A stretch of 64,000 bases of DNA, from NCBI RefSeq assembly GCF_002224285.1, contig NZ_CP022436.1:124001-188000 (forward strand). Direction: 5' to 3'. Made by a program: the position numbers and the translations under genes. Under the pieces are notes generated by a model, which saw nothing but the letters and a program-made list of their open reading frames with translations, made no database searches and had not been told where the DNA came from. Of the stretch, positions 1 to 10,594 are shown piece by piece (the stretch's first letter is position 1; every line of letters starts with the position of its first letter). The stretch comes from Arthrobacter sp. YN. GTDB lineage: Bacteria; Actinomycetota; Actinomycetes; Actinomycetales; Micrococcaceae.

Positions 1-430
1 CCGGATGCAGGGTGAAGCGGTCAATGAGTCGACGGGTGATTTCCGGAGCCAGGAGGGCGTTACCTTCATATGCGGTACGGATTGCCTTGAGGATGTCAGG
101 CAGCGGCGCGTTCTTAAGGAGAAAGCCGGAGGCGCCCTGGCGGAGTGCCTGGTAGACGTAGTCGTCCATATCGAACGTGGTCAGCATGACCAGCCGGGTG
201 CGGGACTTTCGTGATGCCAGAATCCCCGCAGCTTCAAGGCCGGTCATCCGGGGCATTCGAACATCCATCAGGGCCACGTCCGGTTGATGCTTCATGGTGG
301 CTTCCACGGCCTCTGCGCCGTCCACAACCACGGCAGCCACTCTCATGCCCGGCTCATCCTCGATCAAAAGACGCAGTGACGTCCTGATGTGAGCATCGTC
401 GTCTGCGATGAGGACGCTGATCTCATTCAT
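1..430 (-). CDS. NarL/LuxR-type response regulator, 3' end cut by the window edge
   Basis: The first 143 codons are present and the gene runs off the left edge. Translation from the ATG at 430 gives a receiver domain: an acidic pair near the N-terminus (LIADDD), the phospho-acceptor Asp in ALMDVRMPRM, a Thr in MLTTFD, and the Lys in GFLLKNAP. This is the NarL/FixJ receiver pattern, so a LuxR-type helix-turn-helix should lie beyond the edge. The start overlaps the stop of the upstream kinase fragment by 4 nt (ATGA), so it is translationally coupled to its cognate kinase. The target genes are unknown; two-component pairs of this type in actinobacteria often control nearby transport or stress genes. 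Confidence 0.9.
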   Translation of the reverse strand, partial: MNEISVLIADDDAHIRTSLRLLIEDEPGMRVAAVVVDGAEAVEATMKHQPDVALMDVRMPRMTGLEAAGILASRKSRTRLVMLTTFDMDDYVYQALRQGASGFLLKNAPLPDILKAIRTAYEGNALLAPEITRRLIDRFTLHP

Positions 431-804
431 CGGGTTTCCACCCTCGCTGCAGTTCCCGGTAGTGAAACAGCCACGCGGTATCCACTGGCATCCTGTACTG
501 CTTCAAAGGTTCCGCTCATTAGTTGGGCCCGTTCTCGCATCCCTGTGAGTCCATGACCGTTCTTGGAAGCCAAAGCCGCCCCCGGACCGTCGTCGAGGAT
601 GCTGATTCGCAGGTCGTCGCCCTCGGTCCTGATGGTGATCCGGCAGGTTTTTGCTTCGGAATGACGGATCACGTTTGTCAGGGCCTCCTGAATGATTCGA
701 TACGCGGTGGTTCGTTGCGCGGCCGGAAGATGGTTGGCGCTTTCATCGGCATCGATCACAACAGTTATGCCGGCGCGTATGGCCGGTTGTGACAGCTCCT
801 GCAT
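427..804 (-). CDS. NarL-family sensor histidine kinase, C-terminal ATPase part (split gene)
   Basis: This 125-residue ORF is only the HATPase_c domain of a sensor kinase: an N-box (EALTNVIRHSEA, about residues 40-52), a G1 box (LDDGPG) and a G2 box (GHGLTGMRER). It has no sensor or dimerisation part; those are in the ORF ending at 804. The ATG sits on the last base of that ORF's TGA stop. Reading upstream in this frame gives a natural kinase linker (PGTLPELMQEL), which suggests the two ORFs were one protein and that a base was lost in the C-run (+ strand gggg, 824-827). Translational coupling of two separate subunits is possible but less likely. It is followed by the response regulator with a 4-nt overlap. 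Confidence 0.8.
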   Translation of the reverse strand: MQELSQPAIRAGITVVIDADESANHLPAAQRTTAYRIIQEALTNVIRHSEAKTCRITIRTEGDDLRISILDDGPGAALASKNGHGLTGMRERAQLMSGTFEAVQDASGYRVAVSLPGTAARVETR

Positions 805-1592
805 CAGTTCCGGAAGAGTTCCCGGGGAGAGTCATCAGCCGTTTCACTACGTTCCTGGCGCATCAAGACTTGGAGTTGGCCCAACGCATCACGGGCATCG
901 GACTCGATGCCCTGCAGCGCAGATCGTAGATCGTCAGTGGTGGACGACTTTACATGGGCGACGACGCCTGCCCGCACTCCGATCCCTCCCAACGTATGCG
1001 AGAGGACATCGTGAACGTCTCGGGCGAGGCGAAGCCTTTCCTGCGCCCGGGCATTGCGCTCGGTTTCATACCGCATGCGTTGGGTGCGGATGCCAAGGAC
1101 CCACGCTGCCCCGATGATGACAGCGCCCAGGATAATTCCCCGAACGCGCGCTTCGGCGCCCTCCGCGGAGACCAGGAGCAAGGAAGTGCCCACTGCCGTT
1201 GCCAGCACGATCAACCATCTGGGGAACAATCTGGTCCCGAATCGTTCCGCGGCAACGTATAGGCAGAGCCCTGTCGCCAGGAACGGGTCCTCTGTCATTC
1301 CCAAGCTCCAGCCAATGGCCGTCACAATGCCCGTCCACAGCGCCGCCATCCGTGGGTATCTCGTTCGAATGCAGAGACCGAGGACAAGCAACGAGCCAAG
1401 TGCCAGCTGAACCTGCCTGCCTGGAGATTCCGGCGGAACAACGGTGATCCAAAGCCCCGCCACCACGATGAGGCCGACCAGACCGTTCAGCAGAACGGGA
1501 ATGATCGTTTCCCGGACGACCGAGAGGCGATCGTTTTCTGAGTCAGCGCTTTGCGTCTTGCTCGGGTGTCGTTGCTTCATAGGCCATCTCAT
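804..1592 (-). CDS. NarL-family sensor histidine kinase, N-terminal sensor and dimerisation part (split gene)
   Basis: The 262 residues begin with four to six hydrophobic segments (about 29-51, 60-75, 83-99, 126-141, 151-168) followed by a HisKA_3 phosphoacceptor helix with the motif RDVHDVLSHT; His194 is the predicted phosphorylation site. The protein then ends about 60 residues later, before any ATPase domain. That domain is encoded in the next frame from 804. Together the two parts would make a kinase of about 387 residues, normal for the family. The start overlaps the stop of the upstream membrane-anchored ORF by 4 nt (ATGA). Another ATG lies four codons downstream (1580). Confidence 0.8.
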   Translation of the reverse strand: MRWPMKQRHPSKTQSADSENDRLSVVRETIIPVLLNGLVGLIVVAGLWITVVPPESPGRQVQLALGSLLVLGLCIRTRYPRMAALWTGIVTAIGWSLGMTEDPFLATGLCLYVAAERFGTRLFPRWLIVLATAVGTSLLLVSAEGAEARVRGIILGAVIIGAAWVLGIRTQRMRYETERNARAQERLRLARDVHDVLSHTLGGIGVRAGVVAHVKSSTTDDLRSALQGIESDARDALGQLQVLMRQERSETADDSPRELFRN

Positions 1593-1969
1593 TTGTCTGG
1601 GTTCTGAGGCCGGACTTCCACTGGCAATTCCACCAAGTACTCACCCAGGAGACCTGAAGCGATGACCATGCGGTAGGTCGTGTTTCTCTGGATGATCCGG
1701 CTGGCTTCCTCGGCGATCGAGTCGTCCACCACGAGTTGCCCACACGAGGTGTCGAGCTTGAAGGAGGTGCGGCTTCGGTTCTCATGGGAAATGACCACGT
1801 TCTCGGTGACGCAGACCTTCTCAGCTTTGGGCCGTAACAGCTTTTCCACGGCAGGGGCGCCGAAGGCCAAGGCGACCAGTACCGCGACACAGATAAGGTA
1901 CGTCCGGACCGTAATCTGCCGCGGAGGCTTGCTGGTGCGGGCCTCTCCTGATGGTTCTTCTTCCTTCAT
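1589..1969 (-). CDS. Small membrane-anchored protein of unknown function
   Basis: A 126-residue protein with a charged N-terminus, one transmembrane helix (about residues 20-41), and an extracytoplasmic part of about 80 residues with two cysteines (in VCVTEN and TSCGQ) that could form a disulfide. It is not recognised as a known family. It overlaps the start of the histidine kinase by 4 nt and is co-oriented with kinase and regulator, so it may be an accessory sensor or the periplasmic input partner of that system; this is inference from position. A weak Shine-Dalgarno (AGGTAGC) lies ahead of the ATG. It lies 63 bp downstream of the permease gene, on the same strand. Confidence 0.7.
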   Translation of the reverse strand: MKEEEPSGEARTSKPPRQITVRTYLICVAVLVALAFGAPAVEKLLRPKAEKVCVTENVVISHENRSRTSFKLDTSCGQLVVDDSIAEEASRIIQRNTTYRMVIASGLLGEYLVELPVEVRPQNPDK

Positions 1970-2032
1970 CGATTGCTACCTTCTGGCCGTGGCTGGCTCA
2001 GTGACGCTTCATGAGCAATCCCGAATCTACCC

Positions 2033-3388
2033 CTACTTCCCCTTCTTCCCGCCCCGCTTAGCCGCAGCATTCATCGCCGACTTCACCGCAGGCGGCAGCC
2101 CCGCAGTCTCGGTTTCCGGCTCAGCGACGGTTCCGCGCCAGCGTGCCAGACCCTTCATGCCGTGGTAGATCACCAGGGCAGCAGCGGAACCAAGGGCAAT
2201 GCCGGTGAACTTCAGCTCGCCAATGGTCCAGGTGTAGTCAGCAATGCCGATAATCAACGCCACAGCAGCGGTCGTCAGGTTGATCGGGTTGGAGAAGTTG
2301 ACCTTGTTCTGCACCCAGATCTTCACGCCGAGCACGCCGATCATGCCGTACAGCATGGTCGCAGCACCGCCCAGCACACCAGCCGGGACGGTCGCGATCA
2401 GTTCGCCGAATTTCGGGGAGAAGCTCAGCAGGATGGCGAAGACACCGGCCACCCAGTACGCCGCCGTCGAATAGACCTTCGTGGCGGCCATGACGCCGAT
2501 GTTCTCCGCATACGTCGTGGTACCGGAACCGCCGCCGAACCCGGCAAGTACCGTCGCGGCGCCGTCGGCCATCAGCGCGCGGCCGGAGACGCCGTCGAGG
2601 TTCTGTCCGGTCATCGCTGCCACCGACTTCACGTGCCCCACGTTCTCAGCCACCAGCACCAGGACAACAGGAACGAACAATCCCACCACGCCAATGTGGA
2701 ACTCGGGCGTCTGGAACAGAGGAAGGCCAATCCACGCAGCGGCGTCCATCTTTTCGTAGTTGACCTCGCCGCGCATCATCGCCACGAGATACCCCACCAC
2801 GACGCCCACCAGTATGCTCAGCCGCCCCAGAATTCCGCGGAATAGAACGGAAACCAGGATGATCGTGACAAGCGTGATGAGGGCGGTAACCGGCGCGAGG
2901 TCGAAGTTCGCCTTTGCAGCCGGCGCCAGGTTGAGGCCGATCAGCGCCACAATGGCACCGGTGACGATCGGCGGCATAAGCCGGTTGATCCATTCGGCGC
3001 CAAACTTCTGGACCACCGCACCAATAAGCGCCAGTACGACGCCGGCCAGCACCACGCCGCCCAAGGCGCCACTCACGCCGTACTGCTGCTGGGACGCCAT
3101 GATCGGGGCGATGAACGCGAAGCTCGAGCCCAGGTAGCTGGGCACACGGCCCTTGGTGATCACCAGGAACAACAGGGTGCCGATGCCCGAGAAGAGCAGG
3201 GTGGTGGCAGGCGGCATACCGGTGATGATGGGCACCAGGAACGTTGCACCGAACATCGCCACCACGTGCTGCATGCCGATGCCGATGGTCAGGGGCCACG
3301 CGAGCCGCTCGTCGGGCGCCACCACGTGGCCGGGGCGAATGGACTTGCCGTTGCCGTGGAGCTTCCATTTGATGCCGAGCATGCTCAT
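2033..3388 (-). CDS. uraA: Uracil/xanthine permease (NCS2 family)
   Basis: The 451 residues fit the nucleobase:cation symporter-2 family, inner-membrane transporters of uracil or related bases. About 14 hydrophobic segments are visible. The two family signatures are present: AENVGHVKSV around residue 240 and TTYAENIGVMA around residue 290, each carrying a Glu that binds the base in UraA. The C-terminus ends in a basic Lys/Gly-rich tail. An AGGAAGG Shine-Dalgarno stands 6 nt ahead of the ATG. Uracil is the likely substrate; xanthine or uric acid cannot be excluded. The adjacent nitroreductase resembles RutE of pyrimidine degradation, a suggestive but weak functional link. Confidence 0.9.
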   Translation of the reverse strand: MSMLGIKWKLHGNGKSIRPGHVVAPDERLAWPLTIGIGMQHVVAMFGATFLVPIITGMPPATTLLFSGIGTLLFLVITKGRVPSYLGSSFAFIAPIMASQQQYGVSGALGGVVLAGVVLALIGAVVQKFGAEWINRLMPPIVTGAIVALIGLNLAPAAKANFDLAPVTALITLVTIILVSVLFRGILGRLSILVGVVVGYLVAMMRGEVNYEKMDAAAWIGLPLFQTPEFHIGVVGLFVPVVLVLVAENVGHVKSVAAMTGQNLDGVSGRALMADGAATVLAGFGGGSGTTTYAENIGVMAATKVYSTAAYWVAGVFAILLSFSPKFGELIATVPAGVLGGAATMLYGMIGVLGVKIWVQNKVNFSNPINLTTAAVALIIGIADYTWTIGELKFTGIALGSAAALVIYHGMKGLARWRGTVAEPETETAGLPPAVKSAMNAAAKRGGKKGK

Positions 3389-3642
3389 GGCGGGCCTTCC
3401 TCAGAAGAGTGTTGGGATTCGGTGCAACATTACCGCCATTGCGGGGCCCGCTCTACGCGCCCCGCACGCTTGGGAGCGCGCAAAGCGGGCCTCACAACGC
3501 AAGGAAACGACACGCGGAGTCACGCTGTGTGCTCAACGTCACGGGCCGTCACGGGAAGAGGACAACGGAAGTTGAAGTTGCAACCATGGAAAGCAGAAGT
3601 GCCCGGCCGGCTCAGGGTCAGGCCCAGCGAAAGGTTCACCAA

Positions 3643-4248
3643 ATGACGATCGCCCACGAAGAAGCAGTCATTGACGCCGCAGCAGTCGACGCCATTTTTG
3701 CCGAAGCCCGTACCGCCAACAGCTTCGCCGGTGAGGTCACCGAGGAGCAGGCCCGCGCCATCTACGAGCTCACCAAGTTCGGCCCCACCGCCTTCAACTC
3801 CCAGCCACTTCGCGTGACCTACGTCCGCTCGGACGAGGCCCGCGCCAAGCTGGTGGACACCCTTTCCAACGGCAACAAGGCCAAGACCGCCTCCGCGCCG
3901 CTGGTCGCAATCCTCTCCTACGACACCGACTGGCAGGGCCAGTGGGACAGGTTCCTGCCCGCCTACGGCGCACCCAAGGCCATGTACGACGCCGATCCCG
4001 CTTTCGCCGCTGCTACGGGCAACAACAACGCTCATTTGCAGGCCGGCTACTTCATCCTGGCCGTGCGCTCGCTCGGTTTCGCCGCCGGCCCGATGACCGG
4101 TGCCGACTTCGCCGCCATCGACGCCGAGTTCTTCCCGGCCGGCGATCAGAAGAGCTTCCTCGTGGTCAACATCGGCCAGCCCGGCCCCGCCGCCTGGGGC
4201 GAAGCCAAGCCGAAGTTCGCATACGACGACGTTGTTCGCACCGTCTAA
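3643..4248 (+). CDS. Malonic semialdehyde reductase RutE-like nitroreductase
   Basis: From the ATG at 3643 (AAGG 8 nt upstream) the protein has 201 residues, the usual size for RutE/HadB-type flavin nitroreductases (about 196). The conserved stretch FGPTAFNSQPLR marks the FMN-binding N-terminal part. RutE reduces malonic semialdehyde to 3-hydroxypropionate in pyrimidine breakdown, and the gene is divergent from a uracil permease, but no other rut gene is present, so a general NAD(P)H:FMN reductase role is equally possible. The open frame extends upstream to 3409, but that part reads as noncoding intergenic sequence. A strong terminator follows. Confidence 0.85.
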   Translation: MTIAHEEAVIDAAAVDAIFAEARTANSFAGEVTEEQARAIYELTKFGPTAFNSQPLRVTYVRSDEARAKLVDTLSNGNKAKTASAPLVAILSYDTDWQGQWDRFLPAYGAPKAMYDADPAFAAATGNNNAHLQAGYFILAVRSLGFAAGPMTGADFAAIDAEFFPAGDQKSFLVVNIGQPGPAAWGEAKPKFAYDDVVRTV

Positions 4249-4262
4249 GACCTCACATCGCA

Positions 4263-4298
4263 AAAACGCCCGCTCACAGGAATGTGGGTGGGCGTTTT
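4263..4298 (+). terminator. Rho-independent terminator of the nitroreductase gene
   Basis: Nine-base arms AAAACGCCC and GGGCGTTTT enclose a further pairable CTCACA/TGTGGG stretch; the right arm ends in TTTT. It lies 14 bp after the stop codon. Confidence 0.8.
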
Positions 4299-4323
4299 GC
4301 ATTGCCGGCGGCTTGAGGCCGAC

Positions 4324-4419
4324 GCTCTTTCATGTCCCTCGGGTTTGAGCCCGACGCTCGATCAGGTCCCTCGGGCTTGAGCCCGACGCTCTCTCACTCC
4401 CGCTCGGGTCGATTGCCCC
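4324..4419. repeat. 32-bp tandem repeat array A (about 3 units)
   Basis: Units begin at 4324, 4356 and 4388 (period 32), each starting with GCTC and carrying TCCCTCGGGYTTGAGCCCGAC. The last unit is degenerate and contains the stop codon of the small ORF at 4394-4540. The core CCCTCGGG...CCCGA is partly self-complementary. The same unit type recurs at 4583-4675 (opposite strand) and 61131-61290. Confidence 0.85.
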
Positions 4420-4540
4420 GATCCCGATGATCTGCGGCTCTGATGACCCAGCGGACGAGCAGGGTCACCGCCACGATCACCACGGCGGCCACAAGCAGCA
4501 GTATGAGTAAAACCATGACGTGCCAAGCCTCTAGCCTCAT
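4394..4540 (-). CDS. Small single-pass membrane protein (40-48 residues)
   Basis: A 48-codon ORF below usual gene-finder limits. It encodes one clean transmembrane helix of about 24 residues (MVLLILLLVAAVVIVAVTLL core) followed by a charged tail rich in Arg and Glu, the classic shape of small actinobacterial membrane proteins. Two in-frame ATGs exist: 4540, with GGGGGA very close upstream, and 4516, with AGAGG 10 nt upstream, giving 40 residues. The tail and stop codon lie inside 32-bp repeat array A. No function can be assigned. It is convergent with the nitroreductase gene and separated from it by that gene's terminator. Confidence 0.55.
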   Translation of the reverse strand: MRLEAWHVMVLLILLLVAAVVIVAVTLLVRWVIRAADHRDRGNRPERE

Positions 4541-4582
4541 ATTCCCCCAGCGTTGCATGTCCTTCCCTCGACTCTAGGGCAG

Positions 4583-4675
4583 GTGAGAGATGGTTGGCCG
4601 GAAGCCCGAGGGTTGTGAGAGATGGTTGGCCGGAAGCCCGAGGGTTGTGAGAGATGGTTGGCCGGCGGGTGGCAA
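4583..4675. repeat. 32-bp tandem repeat array B (about 2.9 units)
   Basis: Two perfect 32-bp copies begin at 4583 and 4615 (GTGAGAGATGGTTGGCCGGA followed by AGCCCGAGGGTT), and a third partial copy begins at 4647. Read on the opposite strand the unit aligns with arrays at 4324 and 61131 (CTCTCAC...CCCTCGGG). The array lies directly upstream of the 2H phosphoesterase and keeps an open frame into it, because 32 bp repeats change frame without meeting stops here. Confidence 0.9.
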
Positions 4676-4679
4676 ACTA

Positions 4680-5186
4680 ATGCGTATGCGGAACCTCATC
4701 TGGGTGGCGTTTACGGAGCCAGTCTCTCCGGGGCTGGTTTTTCCGCGCAGCGACTGGCCGCTGCACATCACGCTGCTAAGGTTCGACGTCGGGACTGACG
4801 TGAGTGCCGACGTCGCCGATGTCCTTGCGGACTTGGCCGCAGCGCCCGTCAAGGGAGCGCTGGGTGCGCAGCTGCGAGTGGGCGGAGAGGCGGGTTTCGG
4901 GCATATGGGGTCCATCCCGGTCAGTCTCATCGAGCACAACCCGCTGCTTCAGGGGCTGCACGAAGAGATTGTCGAGGCAGCAAAGACAGCAGGCGGGCGC
5001 ATCGCCACCCCCAACTACATCCTGGACCACTACAGGCCGCACATCTCGCACCACGACGGCAAGCGCCCCAAGTCCGGAGACGTCGTCGTGCTTGACTACG
5101 TAGCGCTGGTGGACATGGCGCCCGAAGGTGACCACACCATCCGCCGAGTCCTCAGGCTCTGGACGCAGGACGCGGAAGGCGATTGA
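4680..5186 (+). CDS. 2'-5' RNA ligase / 2H phosphoesterase family protein
   Basis: From the ATG at 4680 the protein has 168 residues with the two H-x-T/S motifs that define 2H phosphoesterases: LHITLLRF in the N-terminal half and RPHISHH in the C-terminal half. Members act on 2',3'-cyclic phosphate or 2'-5' linked nucleotides; the bacterial substrate is usually unknown. I preferred 4680 because the open frame upstream (to 4590) consists only of 32-bp repeat units. No clear Shine-Dalgarno precedes the start, so the gene may be leaderless. A second ATG lies two codons downstream. Confidence 0.8.
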   Translation: MRMRNLIWVAFTEPVSPGLVFPRSDWPLHITLLRFDVGTDVSADVADVLADLAAAPVKGALGAQLRVGGEAGFGHMGSIPVSLIEHNPLLQGLHEEIVEAAKTAGGRIATPNYILDHYRPHISHHDGKRPKSGDVVVLDYVALVDMAPEGDHTIRRVLRLWTQDAEGD

Positions 5187-5193
5187 AGACACG

Positions 5194-5239
5194 GAAACGG
5201 GCTGAGGACACTCGAATTCAGTTGTCCTCAGCCCGTTTC
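5194..5239. terminator. Bidirectional-type hairpin terminator
   Basis: Perfect 17-bp arms (GAAACGGGCTGAGGACA and its complement) with a 12-nt loop stand between two convergent genes, the 2H phosphoesterase and phosphoglucomutase. Confidence 0.85.
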
Positions 5240-5279
5240 GGTGGCGCCAGCGGGTATGCGCGTCGCCAGCTAGGCAGAA

Positions 5280-6965
<1,686 letters not shown>

Positions 6966-7098
6966 GCCAGACCCTCGCGGCTGCTGACAGGAAATGACCG
7001 TGTTGAGCGCCCTGTGACGCCGAAAGGCACCCAACTTGCCGCGACCGAAGCCCAGCAACGCGAAGATTAAGCGTTCGTTCAGCGGCGGGTGGTATGGC

Positions 7099-7138
7099 AA
7101 AAAATGCTCCGGCCCGGTTGGTGAAACCGGGCCGGAGC
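7099..7138 (-). terminator. Rho-independent terminator of the SDR gene
   Basis: Perfect 12-bp arms (GCTCCGGCCCGG and complement) with a 9-nt loop are followed on the minus strand by a run of six Ts; it lies just after the SDR stop codon. Confidence 0.9.
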
Positions 7139-7153
7139 GGTCCAAAACCAGTG

Positions 7154-7909
7154 CTAGACGGCCGTGTAACCGCCATCGACCAGCACGTAGGAGCCGGTCA
7201 TGAAGCTGGCCTTGTCGGAAAGGAGGAACGTGGTGACGTTCGCGATCTCATCGGCCTTACCCAGACGACCCAGCGGGTGCTTGGCCTCGAGCCCGTTGAT
7301 GACTTCCTTCGGGGCGGCGGCCAGCAGGGGAGTGTCGATGTAGCCAGGGCCGATTGCGTTGACGCGGAGACCCTGTGCGCCGTATTCGGCAGCAGCGTTC
7401 TTGGTCAAGCCCACCACGGCGTGCTTGGCAGCGGTGTAGGCGGCGTTGCCGGGGGCAGCCACGGCGCCATGGATCGAGGCCATGTTCACAATGGCGCCTT
7501 CGGAAGCGCCCGCAGCGAGGATGGCCGGGATCTGATAGCGCATGCCGTACAGGACGCCGCTCAAGTTGATGGCGATGACCCGGTCCCAGTCCTCAATGTC
7601 GACGTCGCCCACCGGAGCGCTGGCGCCGCCGATGCCGGCGTTGTTCACGGCGTAGTTGAGGGCGCCGTACGTTTCCACGGCGAAGTCGACGGCCTTCTTG
7701 CTGTCTTCAGCCACCGCAGTGTTGGCCTGGAACGGAACTGAAGTGCCGCCGTCGGCCGTGATCTGGTTGGCCACGCGGGTGGCGGCGTCGAAGTTGACGT
7801 CAGTAACCACAACCTTGACGCCGTTCTTGGCGAGGTCCTTGCTGATCGCTTCCCCAAGCCCGGAACCGCCGCCGGTGACGAGCGCGGTCTTGCCTTCGAA
7901 GTTACCCAT
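7154..7909 (-). CDS. SDR-family NAD(P)-dependent oxidoreductase
   Basis: A classical short-chain dehydrogenase of 251 residues. It has the cofactor loop TGGGSGLG near the N-terminus, the NNAG motif (VNNAGIGG), a catalytic Ser in NMASIHG and the YxxxK motif (YTAAKH), and the C-terminal [13 protein letters not shown] common in glucose/3-oxoacyl reductases. The substrate cannot be read from sequence. A strong AAGGAGGA Shine-Dalgarno precedes the ATG. The gene has its own terminator and an upstream region with two palindromes (7982-8020), so it is probably a singly transcribed, regulated gene. Confidence 0.9.
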   Translation of the reverse strand: MGNFEGKTALVTGGGSGLGEAISKDLAKNGVKVVVTDVNFDAATRVANQITADGGTSVPFQANTAVAEDSKKAVDFAVETYGALNYAVNNAGIGGASAPVGDVDIEDWDRVIAINLSGVLYGMRYQIPAILAAGASEGAIVNMASIHGAVAAPGNAAYTAAKHAVVGLTKNAAAEYGAQGLRVNAIGPGYIDTPLLAAAPKEVINGLEAKHPLGRLGKADEIANVTTFLLSDKASFMTGSYVLVDGGYTAV

Positions 7910-7981
7910 GATTCCTCCTTCGCGGGACGAATCCCGCCGATTTCTTTAATGAGCGCTGTTTAAGTCGCTATTCGTATAAAC

Positions 7982-8020
7982 CGAGTCAGACTCGAAAATA
8001 TTCCATGCTTATGCATGAAT
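7982..8020. promoter_or_regulatory. Two adjacent palindromes between divergent genes
   Basis: CGAGTC-A-GACTCG (7982-7994) is a perfect 13-bp inverted repeat; ATTCCATGC-TTAT-GCATGAAT (8000-8020) is nearly perfect with one bulged C. They stand in an AT-rich 217-bp gap between the SDR gene and a divergent membrane-protein gene. Likely operators; the binding protein is unknown. Confidence 0.5.
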
Positions 8021-8126
8021 CTTCCTGGATGGGTTGTTGTGCCCATGCCATCAGTGCGCGCTGCCTTATGCGGCGCCCCGGACGGCGGTAGTGTTGAGAG
8101 CAAAGACCACTTTCAGGGGGATTCCT

Positions 8127-8834
8127 ATGTCAGATCAACCATCCAAGGGCAACGAGGACAAGCCGGCGGGCTACGAACCGCCGCAGTACGTCCCGCCAGC
8201 ACAGTTCAGCGCACCCGAGTCGAGCGCGCCGGGCCAGGGCGCACCGCACCAGGGAGCACCGGACCAGGGCGCGTCAAGCGAAGGCGCCAACGCCACGCAG
8301 CCCCTCCCGCCTTATGAGCAGAGCGCGCACGGGCAGGACTCCTATGCGCAGGACGCGTACACGCACAATGCCCAGGGCCAGAACGACTTCTACGCCCAGC
8401 CGCAGCCGCCCGCCAGCGCTTACACGCCGGGCGACTACAGCCAGCAGCCGCCGTCGCCATACGGCCAGCCGCCCAGCCCGTACCAGCAGCAGCAGACATT
8501 CGGTCAGCAGCCCTATGGTCAGCAGCCCTACGGCCAGCCGCAGTCACCGTACGGCCAGCCCGCGTACTACGCCATGCAGGCCGAGCCCAAGGGCTTGAGC
8601 ATTGCCAGCATGTGCTGCGGTATCGCCATCTTTGTTGGGTTCGGATTCTTCATCCTGCCGCAGATCGCCGCGGTGATCCTGGGCCACCTCGGCCTCAAGC
8701 GCGAGCCTGCGGGCAAGGGCATGGCAATCGCTGGCTTGGTGATGGGATACATCGGTATTGCGCTGACGGTGATCTTCGGCATCATCTTCTTCGCTGCGAT
8801 CGGCGCCTCCAGCAGCGGCCGCTACAACTACTAA
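8127..8834 (+). CDS. DUF4190-type membrane protein with Pro/Gln/Tyr-rich N-terminal tail
   Basis: The 235-residue protein starts at an ATG preceded by CAGGGGG. Residues 1-150 are low complexity, rich in Gln, Pro, Tyr, Gly and Ala, with repeated QQPYGQ/SPYGQP blocks, and are probably disordered and cytoplasmic. The C-terminal 80 residues carry two transmembrane helices (about 153-185 and 198-228) separated by a GHLGLKREPAGKG loop, which is the DUF4190 pattern. Such proteins are common in actinobacteria, but their function is not known. A long perfect hairpin terminator follows. Confidence 0.8.
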   Translation: MSDQPSKGNEDKPAGYEPPQYVPPAQFSAPESSAPGQGAPHQGAPDQGASSEGANATQPLPPYEQSAHGQDSYAQDAYTHNAQGQNDFYAQPQPPASAYTPGDYSQQPPSPYGQPPSPYQQQQTFGQQPYGQQPYGQPQSPYGQPAYYAMQAEPKGLSIASMCCGIAIFVGFGFFILPQIAAVILGHLGLKREPAGKGMAIAGLVMGYIGIALTVIFGIIFFAAIGASSSGRYNY

Positions 8835-8844
8835 ATAAACGCGT

Positions 8845-8901
8845 ACGACGGCGGCCCTTGCGTCAGGTGGGAAACCCACCGAACGCAAGGGCCGCCGTCG
8901 T
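8845..8901 (+). terminator. Long perfect hairpin terminator
   Basis: Nineteen-base perfect arms starting ACGACGGCGGCCC flank a 19-nt loop which itself contains a GTGGG-aaa-CCCAC hairpin; the stem is followed by TT on the plus strand. It lies 10 bp after the DUF4190 stop. Confidence 0.85.
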
Positions 8902-8949
8902 CGTTTAAGGCCCCTCTGAGCCACCCAAATTCGTAGATGACACAAGATC

Positions 8950-8985
8950 GGACCAGCGACGCCCGAATGTGGGTGTCGCTGGTCC
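8950..8985 (-). terminator. Hairpin terminator of the peptide transporter gene
   Basis: Perfect 11-bp arms GGACCAGCGAC and GTCGCTGGTCC, placed 25 bp downstream of the minus-strand transporter stop. Confidence 0.75.
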
Positions 8986-9010
8986 GTTTGCGTGCCGTAA
9001 GCCGGGAAGG

Positions 9011-10480
<1,470 letters not shown>

Positions 10481-10594
10481 TTTCTCAATGCTGGCACTGA
10501 CTGCGGGCATTGTCACATCGATGAATGCCCGGGGCAACCACTTTCCATATGTTAGACGCGCGACTCAGGCAGGCCCAGCGGGCCTCAGTGGCTC

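Noticed and set aside
4590..4679. Upstream start of the 2H phosphoesterase at 4590
   Set aside because: The added 30 codons are only 32-bp repeat units, with no ribosome site; the ATG at 4680 begins the conserved domain.
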